From: an uncultured Alkalilimnicola sp.
Lineage (GTDB): Bacteria; Pseudomonadota; Gammaproteobacteria; Nitrococcales; AK92
Length of the DNA: 64,000 nucleotides
Direction: 5' to 3'
NCBI GenBank assembly: GCA_937951875.1
Contig: CALGAN010000024.1
Location: 81,592 to 145,591 of the forward strand
Part shown: positions 7,736 to 16,868 of the stretch, in pieces
How positions within the stretch are numbered: the stretch's first letter is position 1
Layout of the letters: every line of letters begins with the position of its first letter
Notes under the pieces: model-generated
Told to the model about the DNA's origin: nothing
Seen by the model: the letters and a program-made list of their open reading frames with translations, nothing else
Databases searched by the model: none
Position numbers and translations under genes: made by a program

Positions 7736-8935
7736 TCAGCCGGTCGCGGCGCAGACCCGGTTGCGGCCGGCGCGCTTGCCTTCGTAAAGGGCTTGGTCGG
7801 CGCGCAGGATCAGATCGTTGATCGACTGGTCCTCGGGCCGAAGCTCGGTGACGCCGATGGTCGCGGTCAGCCGGAAGCGCTGCTGCCGGGCCACCACGTC
7901 GGTGGACGCCAGCAGCACCCGCAGGCGCTCGGCCACCCGGGTGGCGCCCGCCACGTCGGTGTCCGGCAGCAGGATGATGAACTCCTCGCCGCCCAGCCGC
8001 CCGGCGATGTCGGAGTCGCGCAGCACCGCCCGGCAGACGTCGGCGCATACCGTCAGCGCCGTGTCGCCGGCGGAGTGGCCGTAGGAATCGTTGATCCGCT
8101 TGAAGTAATCCAGATCCAGCACGCACAGCGCCAGCGGGCGATTGTAGCGGCGGGCGCGGCGCACCTCGCGCTCGAACAGCGCCTCGTAGTGGCGGCGGTT
8201 GAACAGCCCCGTGAGCGGATCGGTGGTGGCCTGGCGCTTGAGTTCGTCCTCGAGCCGCTGCCGCTGGTGCAGCTCCCGCCGCGCCCGTTCCAAGGCGGCG
8301 AACTCGCGCCGGTGGATCACCTGAAAGCGGTAGGCGGCCGACAGGCCGGCGCTGGTCGGCAGCACCAGCAGCGCCATGAGCACGACCAGCCGCAGTCCGC
8401 TCGTGCCCAGCACCAGATGCGTGCACAGCGCGCAACCGATGATGGCATACAGCGCCACCAGGGCCGAGAGCACCACGCGGTTCGGCAGCAGCACGAACAG
8501 GCTGATCAGCATCGCCATGGTCGCCGCGATCAGCCACTGGATGCTCTCTCTAGGCAGGATGAAGTACCACACGAAGAACAGGCTGAAGGCGAGCAGCAGC
8601 AGGGGCGTGAGCACGGTGCCGTCGGTGGCCAGTTGCGGGCGGCGGGTCACCAGCGCGGCGCAGATCGCCATGCCCAGCAAGGTCAGCAGCCTGGCGAGCA
8701 GGCACAAGTAGAAGTACGGCGTCAGCCCCAGGACGGCATAGTCGACGAACAGGAACAGCAGCAGTAGCCCCGCCCATACCGCCAGCGCCACCCGCAGCTG
8801 CCGTGCCATGGAAACGGCGACGTGCTCGCGGAAGCGCTGCTCGGTGGCGGGATCGGCGAATTCACCGGACCAGAACGCGATCGCGTAGCGGCTGGTCGAT
8901 TCGGGTAGCGTCATACGGTACTCGGGCTCACGCAC
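7736..8935 (-). CDS. Membrane-anchored diguanylate cyclase (GGDEF)
   Basis: This 399-residue protein has about six membrane helices (residues 48-205) and a C-terminal GGDEF domain from about residue 235. The catalytic site is intact: DLDYFKRINDSYGHSAGD (275-291) and GGEEF (315-319). An RxxD inhibitory site (RDSD, 306-309) sits exactly five residues before GGEEF, so product feedback inhibition is expected. It should make cyclic-di-GMP from two GTP at the inner membrane. Its start codon overlaps the end of the Lnt-like gene by 8 bases, indicating an operon. The sensory input of the membrane region is unknown. Confidence 0.9.
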   Translation of the reverse strand: MREPEYRMTLPESTSRYAIAFWSGEFADPATEQRFREHVAVSMARQLRVALAVWAGLLLLFLFVDYAVLGLTPYFYLCLLARLLTLLGMAICAALVTRRPQLATDGTVLTPLLLLAFSLFFVWYFILPRESIQWLIAATMAMLISLFVLLPNRVVLSALVALYAIIGCALCTHLVLGTSGLRLVVLMALLVLPTSAGLSAAYRFQVIHRREFAALERARRELHQRQRLEDELKRQATTDPLTGLFNRRHYEALFEREVRRARRYNRPLALCVLDLDYFKRINDSYGHSAGDTALTVCADVCRAVLRDSDIAGRLGGEEFIILLPDTDVAGATRVAERLRVLLASTDVVARQQRFRLTATIGVTELRPEDQSINDLILRADQALYEGKRAGRNRVCAATG

Positions 8936-10577
8936 ATCGGTCGGTTCCCTCCGGTAACGGTTTACGGACGTCGGCCGTCGGCGCTTCCTCGCCGGCCGGC
9001 GTGCGCCGCCATGCGCCGATCGCCGCCATGGCCAGCGCCATGGCGAACAGCAAATAGATCACGCTGAGAAACGCGCCCGGGAAGCGGCTGTAGAAGCTGC
9101 CGCCGGCGTGCGGGGAATAGGGGAGGTCGAACAGCAGCTCGGCGCGCTCGAACGCCGGACCGCGCTGGGCGATGCGCCCGCTGGGCAGGATCACCCCGGA
9201 GGGGCCGTTGTTGATGGCATGAACCAGCGGCACGCGGTTCTCCACCGCGCGCAGCGCCGACGCCCACAGATGCTGGAACGGCTGGCGGGTTTCGCCGAAC
9301 CAGCCGTCCTGCGACAGCACCACCAGTACCTTGCCGGCGCCGTCGGCGCCGATCGCTTCGGCCAGGAACTCCGGGAACGCGGTCTCGTAGCAGACCTTGG
9401 GGACGACGCGCATGCCGGCCGCGACGAAGGTGCCGTGGCCGCTGCCCGGCGCGATCTCGCGCAGGAAATCGCCCAGATAGCTCTCCAGCCAGCGCCGCAT
9501 CACGCCGATTTCGGCCACCACCGGCAGATACTCGCCGAACGCCACCCGCTTGACCTTGCGATAGGTGCCGGCCAGCTCGCCCCGGTCGGTGAGCAGGACG
9601 GCGGAGTTGTAGGCGGTATGCGCCGAGGAAGACCGCTCCAGATCGTGGAACAGCAGGTAGGTGCCGGCGGCGGCCACTCGGGCGGCGTATTCCCGGCGCA
9701 CGCTGGAATAGTCGAAGTAGCCCTTGTAGCGCGCTTCCGGCCAAACCACCAGCTCGGCCCCGCGCGCCGCCAGCCGCTCGGTCATTTCCATTTCCGGTGG
9801 GTAGCGGCGGGTATAGCCGGGCGGTGGCGGCGGTATGTCCAGACTCACTTGATCGTTGGGCTGGACGATGCCGATCCGTTTGGTCGGCCAGGAGGCCGTC
9901 TGCCGCTCCCAGTAGCTCAGCGTCAGCGCGCCGTAGCCGAACCAGGCCAGCAGCAGCGCCACACCCGCCAGCTCGGCGCGTTGCGGCCGCGCCCGCCAGC
10001 CGCGGCGCAGCCGGCCGTATACCAGGGCGCTGGTCATGGCCATCATGAAATCCAGCCCGTGGGCGCCGGTGATGTCGGCACCTTGCAGGGCGATGGGGAA
10101 GCCGGTCTGACCTTCGCCCAGGCGCAGGTAGAACAGCATGGGAAACGCGGCGAACACCGCAAGGAACACCACCGGCACCAGCAGCGGATCGGGCAGCCGG
10201 GCGTGCCGGCGCAGCCATTGCAGCAGCCAGGCTATCATGCCGAACAGCTGAGCGCCGTAGAGGTAGAGCAGCAGGGCGATCAGCTGCGGGTAGGGCGGCG
10301 GATAGCCTTTGATCCGGGCGACGAAGCCGGTCAGCCAGTAGAACAGCGCGGCCCAGAACACCACCCCGGCAACCACGCCCAGGAAGTAGCTCTGCAGCGG
10401 CGAACGCCCCTCGATGGCGAACAGCAGCGGTACGAGCCCGATCCAGCCGAGCGGAAATAAATCCGTCTCCAGACAGGGTGCGGCTAGCAAGGCGCCGGAC
10501 AATGCGGCCAGACCGCAGCGGCTCACAAGCGCCGCCACGGGACCACGGCCGCCGGTCCCGCTAGTGATTCGATCCAT
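8928..10577 (-). CDS. lnt: Apolipoprotein N-acyltransferase-like protein
   Basis: The protein has 549 residues, slightly longer than E. coli Lnt. N-terminal membrane helices (about residues 15-225) are followed by a nitrilase-type catalytic domain. The Glu-Lys-Cys triad is present: WPEA (Glu281), TYRKVKRVAFGEY (Lys341 by alignment) and VCYE (Cys396); SQDGWFG and RAVENRVPLVHAINNGPSG are also typical. Lnt adds the third acyl chain to lipoproteins on the periplasmic side of the inner membrane. Unlike the canonical gene, it is not next to corC/ybeX but overlaps a diguanylate cyclase gene, so it may be a second, specialised copy. Confidence 0.75.
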   Translation of the reverse strand: MDRITSGTGGRGPVAALVSRCGLAALSGALLAAPCLETDLFPLGWIGLVPLLFAIEGRSPLQSYFLGVVAGVVFWAALFYWLTGFVARIKGYPPPYPQLIALLLYLYGAQLFGMIAWLLQWLRRHARLPDPLLVPVVFLAVFAAFPMLFYLRLGEGQTGFPIALQGADITGAHGLDFMMAMTSALVYGRLRRGWRARPQRAELAGVALLLAWFGYGALTLSYWERQTASWPTKRIGIVQPNDQVSLDIPPPPPGYTRRYPPEMEMTERLAARGAELVVWPEARYKGYFDYSSVRREYAARVAAAGTYLLFHDLERSSSAHTAYNSAVLLTDRGELAGTYRKVKRVAFGEYLPVVAEIGVMRRWLESYLGDFLREIAPGSGHGTFVAAGMRVVPKVCYETAFPEFLAEAIGADGAGKVLVVLSQDGWFGETRQPFQHLWASALRAVENRVPLVHAINNGPSGVILPSGRIAQRGPAFERAELLFDLPYSPHAGGSFYSRFPGAFLSVIYLLFAMALAMAAIGAWRRTPAGEEAPTADVRKPLPEGTDRCA

Positions 10578-10833
10578 GAAAATCGACCCGTAAGCGCGAT
10601 ATCGGGAAGAAGAACCTGGGTGCGACCGTCGGCATTAGGTCGGACGACCGCATCGAGGCTAATCAGATTAAAAGTAGCGCAATGAGTCGATTTTGCCAGT
10701 TGACTTGTTGCACGGCTATCGGTCGTGCGCGGTCTGGCGGATCGGCGCGCTGAATGAAGCGGCAGGGGGTTGGCTTTGGCGGAAACGGGCGCAGTTCGGT
10801 ACCGATCCACGCCAGCCATCGCAGGAGTCCGCC

Positions 10834-11130
10834 ATGCCGACATGGAGCGACAAAGACCGCCGCCAGTACGAGCACGTCAAAGACAGCTCGGAGGCGCGCG
10901 GGGCGTCGGAGACGCGCGCCCAGGAGATCGCCGCCCGCACCGTCAACAAGACCCGGCGCGAGGAGGGCCGCACGCCGAACCGGCAAACCCAGGGCACCGG
11001 CAATCCCAATCGCCCACTGGACGCGCGTTCCCACCAGGAGCTCTATAACCGCGCCAGGCAGCTCGGTATCGCCGGCCGCAGCAAGATGAGCAAGCAGGCG
11101 CTGGTGGAGGCGATCCGCAATCACCGATAG
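10834..11130 (+). CDS. Small Rho-N-domain ('plasmid stabilization'-type) protein
   Basis: This 98-residue protein begins MPTWSDKDRRQYEHVKDSSEARG and ends with a LYNRARQLGIAGRSKMSKQALVEAIRNH helix-extended-loop-helix, the Rho N-terminal (SAP-like) nucleic-acid-binding motif. The middle motif EIAARTVNKTRREEGRTPN is typical of the chromosomal family often labelled plasmid stabilization protein. ATG 10834 has a CAGGAG ribosome site; longer upstream extensions look non-coding. It is very basic and probably binds DNA or RNA. The name reflects old annotation, not proven plasmid maintenance. Confidence 0.8.
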   Translation: MPTWSDKDRRQYEHVKDSSEARGASETRAQEIAARTVNKTRREEGRTPNRQTQGTGNPNRPLDARSHQELYNRARQLGIAGRSKMSKQALVEAIRNHR

Positions 11131-11199
11131 TGCGCCGCCCACGGCAGTGAACCCGCAGAAACTGTCCCGTCCTCGCCTGGCCGTTTCGGACGCGGGCTT

Positions 11200-11895
11200 T
11201 CAGTCGCCCATGATTCCGAGGTGAAACTCCATCACCGCCGGTGTGGTCAGCAGCTCGGCCGACAGCCGTTCCAGATTCCGCGTATCGATGGTCTTCAGCA
11301 CCATGCGGTACTCGAAGTCATTGCCGCCGTTGCTCAGCCTGTGGCTGATCTTCACGATCGACAGGTGGTGCCGCTTCATCAGCTCGCGCAGCTGCGACTC
11401 GGTCATCGCCTCCTCGCGCCGGAAGCGCAGCGTATGCTGGACGTAATGGCGGGTGGGCACACGCGTTTCCACCAGCCGGAACACCGACAGCGTGCCGAGG
11501 GTGATGCCGGTCGCCAGCAAGCCGGGGTAATAGAAGCCGATGCCGAACAGGGTGCCGATCGCGGCGGTCATCCAGATCGATGCCGCGGTGGTGAGGCCGC
11601 GCACGCTCAAGCCTTCCTTGAAGATCACGCCGGCGCCGAGGAAGCCGATGCCGGTCATGATGCCCTGCGCCATTCGGGTCGGGTCGGTGCGGACGGTCTC
11701 CACCGGCACCATGTCGTCCAGCCACAGCGACTGGTAGGTGGTGACCAGCATCAGCAGCGCGGAGGCCACGCAGACCAGCGCATGCGTGCGGAAGCCGGCC
11801 GGGCGCCCGCTGAAGGTACGCTCCATGCCGATCAGGCTGCCCACCAGCAATGCCATGCCCAGGTTGCAGGCGATGTCGATGTATTCTTGCCGCAT
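11200..11895 (-). CDS. MgtC/SapB family membrane protein
   Basis: This 231-residue protein has five membrane helices in the N-terminal 145 residues, with the MgtC signature GSLIGMERTFSGRPAGFRTHALVCVASAL, DPTRMAQGIMTGIGFLGAGVIFKEG and VRGLTTAASIWMTAAIG. The C-terminal cytoplasmic domain (about 150-231) resembles the ACT-like domain of longer MgtC proteins. MgtC proteins help growth in low magnesium and modulate F-type ATP synthase in Salmonella; whether this copy does is unknown. A strong GGAAGGAGG site precedes the start, and the EF-G-like gene lies 24 bases upstream in the same direction. Confidence 0.88.
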   Translation of the reverse strand: MRQEYIDIACNLGMALLVGSLIGMERTFSGRPAGFRTHALVCVASALLMLVTTYQSLWLDDMVPVETVRTDPTRMAQGIMTGIGFLGAGVIFKEGLSVRGLTTAASIWMTAAIGTLFGIGFYYPGLLATGITLGTLSVFRLVETRVPTRHYVQHTLRFRREEAMTESQLRELMKRHHLSIVKISHRLSNGGNDFEYRMVLKTIDTRNLERLSAELLTTPAVMEFHLGIMGD

Positions 11896-11919
11896 ACGAA
11901 CCTCCTTCCTGGTTCGGCA

Positions 11920-12459
11920 TCAAGCGGAGCGTTCCCGCCATGGCCCAAGCGGCGGCGCTCGTCCGGCGTCGACCGTTTGGAAATGACTGAATTCCAACCG
12001 CAAGGTTTCACCGGATCGGGCGGTCCGGCGCCACTGCTGCTGGCAGCCGAGCAGGCGCGATAGCGGCGCCAGCGCATGGATGCGCAGCTCGTCGCGTCCT
12101 CGCGCGCTGGCGACGAACTGCGCGGCGCGGGCGCGCAGGCAGGCGCGGATCTCGTCTTCCCGGCTGGGGGACGTGGTCACCGTGACGCGCATGATCGGCT
12201 CCCGCAGTGGATCGCGCTGGTAGACCACCGTGGGCTCGCCGACCTCCAGGGTATCGGGAAATACCCGCCGCAGTCTCGCCACCCCTTCGGCGAGGGTCAG
12301 CTCATCCTCGCCGAGCAGCAGTAAATCCTGGCCACCCACCTCGACGTCGAGCCCGTCGATGGCGCGGATGGTCGGTAGGGCGCAGCGCGCCAAGCGCGCG
12401 CAATCCGGCGCCGTCTTGATGTGAACTCGTTGCTGTAGCAGGTGTCGGGGCTTGGGCAT
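11920..12459 (-). CDS. Stand-alone EF-G domain III + domain V protein
   Basis: The protein has 179 residues; start ATG 12459 has a GGGGAGG site 7-10 bases upstream. Residues 11-81 align with EF-G domain III (VHIKTAPDCARLARCAL..., GEDELTLAEGVARLRRVF..LEVGEPTVVYQ, compare AGMGELHLDIIVDRMKREF...VGKPQVAYRE). Residues 85-162 align with domain V (LREPIMRVTVTT..., IHALAPLSRLLGCQQQWRR...LRLEFSHF). The GTPase domain, domain II and domain IV are absent, and the two domains are joined by a few residues. It precedes mgtC by 24 bases. It cannot act as a translocase; ribosome or rRNA binding is a hypothesis. Confidence 0.8.
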   Translation of the reverse strand: MPKPRHLLQQRVHIKTAPDCARLARCALPTIRAIDGLDVEVGGQDLLLLGEDELTLAEGVARLRRVFPDTLEVGEPTVVYQRDPLREPIMRVTVTTSPSREDEIRACLRARAAQFVASARGRDELRIHALAPLSRLLGCQQQWRRTARSGETLRLEFSHFQTVDAGRAPPLGPWRERSA

Positions 12460-13005
12460 CGCAAAACCTCCCCAAACGCACAACGCAGGATGGAAACACG
12501 CGATGGGTCGGAGCGGCGGGCGGCGATGGCCGCCCGCCGGGCTAGCGACAGGCGCGGGTGCAAGCCGCGCCGCGTATGAGCGGAGGATGTACGCGCAGGT
12601 ATTCGATGGGCCGGAGCGTCGACCGCACGACCAAGCGGAGTGGTGTCTTCCAGCTCATCTGTACCCCCTCGTTATCGTCGCAACGCAGGCGCAATCGCGC
12701 CGGGCACGGACGTCCCGCCGTGAAGTCAACCGAGAATGGGATGCCGGGCGAGCGCGCAGCCGCTCTTACCCAGCGCTTTTACGGAGTTGCCGGAAGGCGT
12801 CCGAAAAGGCGAGATGGGAAGCAGAGCAGGGTGTGAGCGCGGGCGGTCATCGGATTACAAACCGGTTGAGCGCATTTCCGTAAGTGATTATAGGCCTGGG
12901 AAAAATAAAAGCTAGACACGAGGACTTAGCGGAGTCCGCTGGGGCTCCGCTGTGGATCGGGCGGGGACGGCCGAGCAGCGTCCCACGGCGAGCGACGGAC
13001 GGCGC
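12460..13005. other. 546-base interval with no recognised gene
   Basis: The small open frames here have no family resemblance, no good ribosome sites and overlap one another. The segment around 12860-12925 is notably richer in A and T than its surroundings, and 12928-12952 can form a short hairpin. It presumably contains the promoter of the EF-G-like/mgtC pair (near 12460-12600, minus strand) and the 3' trailer of ribA. Confidence 0.5.
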
Positions 13006-13674
13006 TCAGCCGGTCGGGGGCAAATCCTGGGTGCCGTCGCGCAGCTCTAGCCAGTGGCCGAGCTTCTGCCGCTTGGTGTGCAGGTAGCGCAGGTTCTCCG
13101 GGTTCGGCCGCACTTCCAGCGGCACCCGTTCCGTCACCGGGATCTGATAGCGCTCCAGCTCCTGCACCTTGCGTGGGTTGTTCGACAGCAGACGCACCGA
13201 CACCACGCCCAGATCGGCGAGGATGCGGGCGCCGACCTCATAGCGGCGCGAGTCCACCGGCAGCCCCAGCGCCAGATTGGCCTGCACCGTGTCGTGCCCC
13301 TGATCCTGCAGCTGATAGGCCTGCAGCTTGGCGGTCAGGCCGATACCGCGCCCTTCGTGACCGCGCAGGTACACCAGCACGCCGCGGCCAGCGGCGGCGA
13401 TGGCGGCCATGGCCCGGTCGAGCTGCTCGCCGCAATCGCAGCGCAGCGAGCCGAAGATGTCGCCGGTGAGGCACTCGGAATGCAGTCGCACCAGTACGTC
13501 GGCCTGGCCGCGCACATCGCCTTTGACCAGCGCTACGTGCTCGATGCCGTCCTGGGGCGAGCGGTAAACATGGATGGTGAATTCGCCATGCGCCGTGGGC
13601 AGGCGGCTTTGCGCGGCGTGCTCCAGCTCAGTCTGAGCGGCGACGGCGGTTGGTTCGATATTGATGCGCTTCAC
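13006..13674 (-). CDS. ribA: GTP cyclohydrolase II
   Basis: This 222-residue enzyme catalyses the first step of riboflavin synthesis, opening GTP to the diaminopyrimidinone. The zinc ligands are Cys68, Cys79 and Cys81 in SECLTGDIFGSLRCDCGEQL; the catalytic region YLRGHEGRGIGL and the C-terminal RLLSNNPRKVQELERYQIPVTERVPLEV are intact. The start is GTG 13674, supported by TAGGAG 6-11 bases upstream. No DHBP synthase (RibB) domain is fused. The frame stays open farther upstream, but that extension lies antisense-like within the exporter gene and is not coding. Confidence 0.93.
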   Translation of the reverse strand: MKRINIEPTAVAAQTELEHAAQSRLPTAHGEFTIHVYRSPQDGIEHVALVKGDVRGQADVLVRLHSECLTGDIFGSLRCDCGEQLDRAMAAIAAAGRGVLVYLRGHEGRGIGLTAKLQAYQLQDQGHDTVQANLALGLPVDSRRYEVGARILADLGVVSVRLLSNNPRKVQELERYQIPVTERVPLEVRPNPENLRYLHTKRQKLGHWLELRDGTQDLPPTG

Positions 13675-13826
13675 GAACGCTCCTAGCGCGACTGAACTAA
13701 ACGTCGACTCGGCCGGCCTGACACCGGGAGCCGCTGAGGCTGCCGACGGGCGAAAGCGGTCTCGGCCGGACGCTCGACGCAGCTTCGAAGGGGCGAGGAT
13801 ACACGTTTCCCCCCATAGCGGCGCAA

Positions 13827-15044
13827 TCAGCGGCGTCGTCCGACCAGCGCGAACGATAGCAGACCCAGCACCGCGGCACCCGCCATGATAACCACCATCG
13901 GCCATACGCTGCTGCCCATGAGGGCGCCGACCAGCGGCGCCGCCAGCGCCCCGCAGCCCATCTGCAGGCAGCCCGACAAGCCGGCGGCGGTGCCGGCCAT
14001 ATCCGGCTTGACGCTGATCGCGCCGGCCACACCGTTGGGGATGACCATGCCGTTGCCGACGCCGACGAACAGCATCGGCAGGAAGATCGATACCGGGTGC
14101 ATCAAGCCCGCCGCCAGCGCCACCGTCATGGCCGCGACGCTGATCAGCGTCAGCGTGCTGCCGGCGAGGATCAGGCGATCGCCGCCGAAGTGGCCGACGC
14201 GGCGGGCGGTGAAGAAGTTGCCGACCAAGTAGCCTAGCGACACCAGACCGAAGTAGATGCCGTACTCCAGCGGGCTGCGTCCCATCAGCTCGATGGTGAC
14301 GAACGACGCGCCGGCCGCGAAACTGAAGAATACCGCACTGCAGAAGGCGGAACTCAGACTGTATCCCCAGAAACGGCCGATGCCGGCCAGGCGTATGTAG
14401 CCGCGCAGCAGCTGGCCGGCAGCCCCGGTCGGGGCGCGCCGGCGGTTGGTCTCCGGCAGGCGCCGCGCGCTGGCGACCAAGGTTCCCGCGCCGAACAGCA
14501 GCAGGAACCAGAACGAGGCCCGCCAGCCGAACACGCTGTCCAGCGCGCCGCCGATGGCCGGCGCCAGCATCGGCGCCAGGGCCATGCCCATGGTGACATA
14601 GCCGATCATGCTCGCCGCCTGGTCCTGGCCGTACAGATCGCGCACCACGGCGCGCGCCAGGGTGATGCCGGCGCAGCCGCCCAACGCCTGCAGGACGCGG
14701 CCGGCCAGCAGCAGATCGAGGCTGGGCGCGAACAGGCAGACCGCGGTGCCGACCACGAACGAGCCGAGCCCCAGCAGCAGAATGGGGCGCCGGCCGAACC
14801 GGTCCGACAGCGAGCCGACGAACAGCTGCCCCACGGCCACGCTGAGCAGATAGAGCGAGAGGGTCAGCTGGATCGCGCCGAAATCGACGCCGAAATCGAC
14901 CGCCATGCCGGGCATGGACGGCAGGTAGATGTTGATGCCGAGCGGGCTGACCGCCGAAACCGCCACTAGCAAAGCGATAAAGCCCGGGCTGGCGGAGGAA
15001 GGAGCGGCTGTGTCGCCGGTGTCGTCGCGGGGGGATGGGCTCAT
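13827..15044 (-). CDS. Bcr/CflA-type MFS drug exporter
   Basis: This 405-residue protein has 12 membrane helices of the major facilitator superfamily. Diagnostic segments are INIYLPSMPGMAVDF in helix 1, the QLFVGSLSDRFGRRPILLLG motif A loop, and GRVLQALGGCAGITLARAVVRDLY plus MGMALAPMLAPAIGGAL (motif C region) as in Bcr/CflA proteins. It should expel small toxic compounds by proton antiport across the inner membrane. ATG 15044 is chosen because the N-terminal tail is then a normal 25-residue cytoplasmic lead. It is 152 bases upstream of ribA on the same strand; specificity is unknown. Confidence 0.87.
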   Translation of the reverse strand: MSPSPRDDTGDTAAPSSASPGFIALLVAVSAVSPLGINIYLPSMPGMAVDFGVDFGAIQLTLSLYLLSVAVGQLFVGSLSDRFGRRPILLLGLGSFVVGTAVCLFAPSLDLLLAGRVLQALGGCAGITLARAVVRDLYGQDQAASMIGYVTMGMALAPMLAPAIGGALDSVFGWRASFWFLLLFGAGTLVASARRLPETNRRRAPTGAAGQLLRGYIRLAGIGRFWGYSLSSAFCSAVFFSFAAGASFVTIELMGRSPLEYGIYFGLVSLGYLVGNFFTARRVGHFGGDRLILAGSTLTLISVAAMTVALAAGLMHPVSIFLPMLFVGVGNGMVIPNGVAGAISVKPDMAGTAAGLSGCLQMGCGALAAPLVGALMGSSVWPMVVIMAGAAVLGLLSFALVGRRR

Positions 15045-15275
15045 TAGGATGCGTCGTTGCTGGGCCGGCGGACAGCACGAACAGCCGTCGGTCGTGGAGC
15101 GAGCGCCTATGAGACGCCTCGGTGGGGGCGGTTGGCAAGTGGCCGCGCCCAAACCCGAGGCGGTGACTCGCAGGGATCAGCCTAGCGCGTCGGCCGCGGC
15201 CTCGCCGTGCGCCAGTTCCTGGCGCGCGGCGAGGCCTTTCATGTCACGCGGACATCCGGCCGAGCGCGCGGGCCG

Positions 15276-15659
15276 TCAAGACCGCCAGTGCTTGAACCCG
15301 GCCCAGGCCAGCATCAGCCAGGCCAGCATCAGGGCGCTGCCGCCGATCGGCGTGATCGGGCCCAGCCAGCGCATGCCAGTGAGCAGGATCAAGTACAGAC
15401 TGCCGCTGAATAGCAGCAGGCCGAGCGCCATCGTCACCCAGGCGGCGCGCAGCGCCTTGACGGCCGGCCGCAGCTCGATCAGCGCCGCGAGCAGCAGCAG
15501 CCCCAGGCCGTGGATAAGGTGGTACAGCACCGCCGTCTGCCAGACTTCGAGCTGGCGCGGCTCGAACGCGGCGCGCAGGGCGTGGGCGCCGAAGGCGCCG
15601 GCGCCGACGGCGAGGAACAGGAGCAGTCCGCTAAAGGTGATTCGAATCCGCTGAGTCAT
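15276..15659 (-). CDS. DUF423 family membrane protein (YgdD-like)
   Basis: This 127-residue protein has four membrane helices and the family pattern GAGAFGAHALR near the N-terminus, YHLIHGLGLLLLA in the middle and ITPIGGSALMLAWLMLAW at the end. It belongs in the inner membrane and its function is unknown. About 230 bases of non-coding sequence separate it from the exporter downstream; the aldo/keto reductase gene is 82 bases further on in the plus-strand coordinates and transcribed in the same direction, so no operon is evident. Confidence 0.88.
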   Translation of the reverse strand: MTQRIRITFSGLLLFLAVGAGAFGAHALRAAFEPRQLEVWQTAVLYHLIHGLGLLLLAALIELRPAVKALRAAWVTMALGLLLFSGSLYLILLTGMRWLGPITPIGGSALMLAWLMLAWAGFKHWRS

Positions 15660-15741
15660 ATTGTGGTATTCGTCGCAGAAGGTAGGGGCACCGACCGGCA
15701 GCGGACATGATACGCCGCCGGCCGGCGCTGCGCGCCCCGGC

Positions 15742-16683
15742 TCAGGCGCTGGCCTGGTCGAGGCGGCGGAGCGTTTCCTCCGGCAAGATTAGCTCGGCCG
15801 CGGCCAGGATATCGTCGAGCTGCTCCAGGCTGGTGGCGCTGACGATGGGGGCGGTGACCTCCGGCCGCGCCAGCAGCCATGCCAGCGAGATCCGCGCCGG
15901 CGTGCTCGCCAGCTCCTGCGCCAGCTCCCGCAGTGCGGCGAGGATGCGCAATCCGCGCTCGTCGAAGTAGCGCTTGAGCACGCCGGCGCGGGCACTGCCG
16001 GCCAGGTCCTGTTCGCTGCGGTACTTGCCGCTGAGAAAACCGCTGGCCAGAGCGAAGTAGCAGACCACGCCGAGCTGGTTGGCGCGCGCTACTGCCGCCA
16101 GCTCCCGCTCGAAATCGTGGCGGTCGTAGAGGTTGTATTGCGGCTGCAGTACCTCGTAGCGGGGCAGCTTGAGGTCCGCCGCCAGCGTCAGTGCCTGCTG
16201 CAGCCGCTGCGCGTCGTAGTTGGAAGCACCCAGCGCCCGCACCTTGCCGGCGGCGACCAGGCGCTCGAACGCGCGCAGGGTTTCCTCCAGCGGCGTGGCT
16301 TGGTCGTCCAGGTGGGCGAAGTAGACGTCGAGATAGTCGGTGCCGAGCCGGCGCAGCGAGTCTTCCGCCGCCGCCTCGATGTTGGCGGCGGATAGCCCCG
16401 GGCGACTCTGCCACATGCCGACCTTGGTCATGATGACCACGTCGTCGCGCCGGCCGCGCCGCCGCAGCCAGTTGCCGATGATGGTCTCGGACTCGCCGCC
16501 CCGATTGCCCGGCACCCAGGCGGAATAGACGTCAGCGGTGTCGATGGCGTTGAAGCCGCGTTCGACGAAGCGGTCCAGCAGCTCGAACGAGCGGCGTTCG
16601 TCGGCGGTCCAGCCGAACACGTTGCCGCCGAACACCAGCGGCGCGATGGCGATGCCGGATCGCCCAAGAAGCTTCTTTTGCAT
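15742..16683 (-). CDS. Aldo/keto reductase
   Basis: This 313-residue NADPH-dependent oxidoreductase has a TIM-barrel fold. Family features are FGGNVFGW, the catalytic Asp-Tyr pair in AIDTADVYSAWVPGNRGGESETIIGNWL, the conserved Lys in DDVVIMTKVGM, YLDVYFAHLDD (His), and the C-terminal cofactor region VTAPIVSATSLEQLDDILAAAEL. It should reduce aldehydes or ketones in the cytoplasm; the physiological substrate cannot be read from sequence. ATG 16683 has a GGAGA site. It is divergent from the FMN reductase gene. Confidence 0.9.
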   Translation of the reverse strand: MQKKLLGRSGIAIAPLVFGGNVFGWTADERRSFELLDRFVERGFNAIDTADVYSAWVPGNRGGESETIIGNWLRRRGRRDDVVIMTKVGMWQSRPGLSAANIEAAAEDSLRRLGTDYLDVYFAHLDDQATPLEETLRAFERLVAAGKVRALGASNYDAQRLQQALTLAADLKLPRYEVLQPQYNLYDRHDFERELAAVARANQLGVVCYFALASGFLSGKYRSEQDLAGSARAGVLKRYFDERGLRILAALRELAQELASTPARISLAWLLARPEVTAPIVSATSLEQLDDILAAAELILPEETLRRLDQASA

Positions 16684-16868
16684 GACGACTCTCCGTGGTT
16701 CCCGATGAGACGTTGCGGGCCGCGCCTTCCGCCCGCCCGATTGTGGCACGCAGGGGCGGCGGCGCGAGCGCTTGAAAGCGCCCGATTCCGCTCCGATTTC
16801 CGGAAAAACCGGATGCCGTCGTGGTGCGCGGGCGGCATTTCCACCGGCCCGGACAAGGAGGCAGGAAT

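Noticed and set aside
12452..12883. 143-codon plus-strand frame downstream of the EF-G-like gene start
   Set aside because: No family similarity, overlaps the minus-strand gene's promoter area, and other frames are equally open.
13006..15138. Single 710-codon frame suggesting a RibA fusion protein
   Set aside because: The RibA part ends upstream at a GTG with a good ribosome site; the remainder is the wrong frame of the MFS exporter gene.
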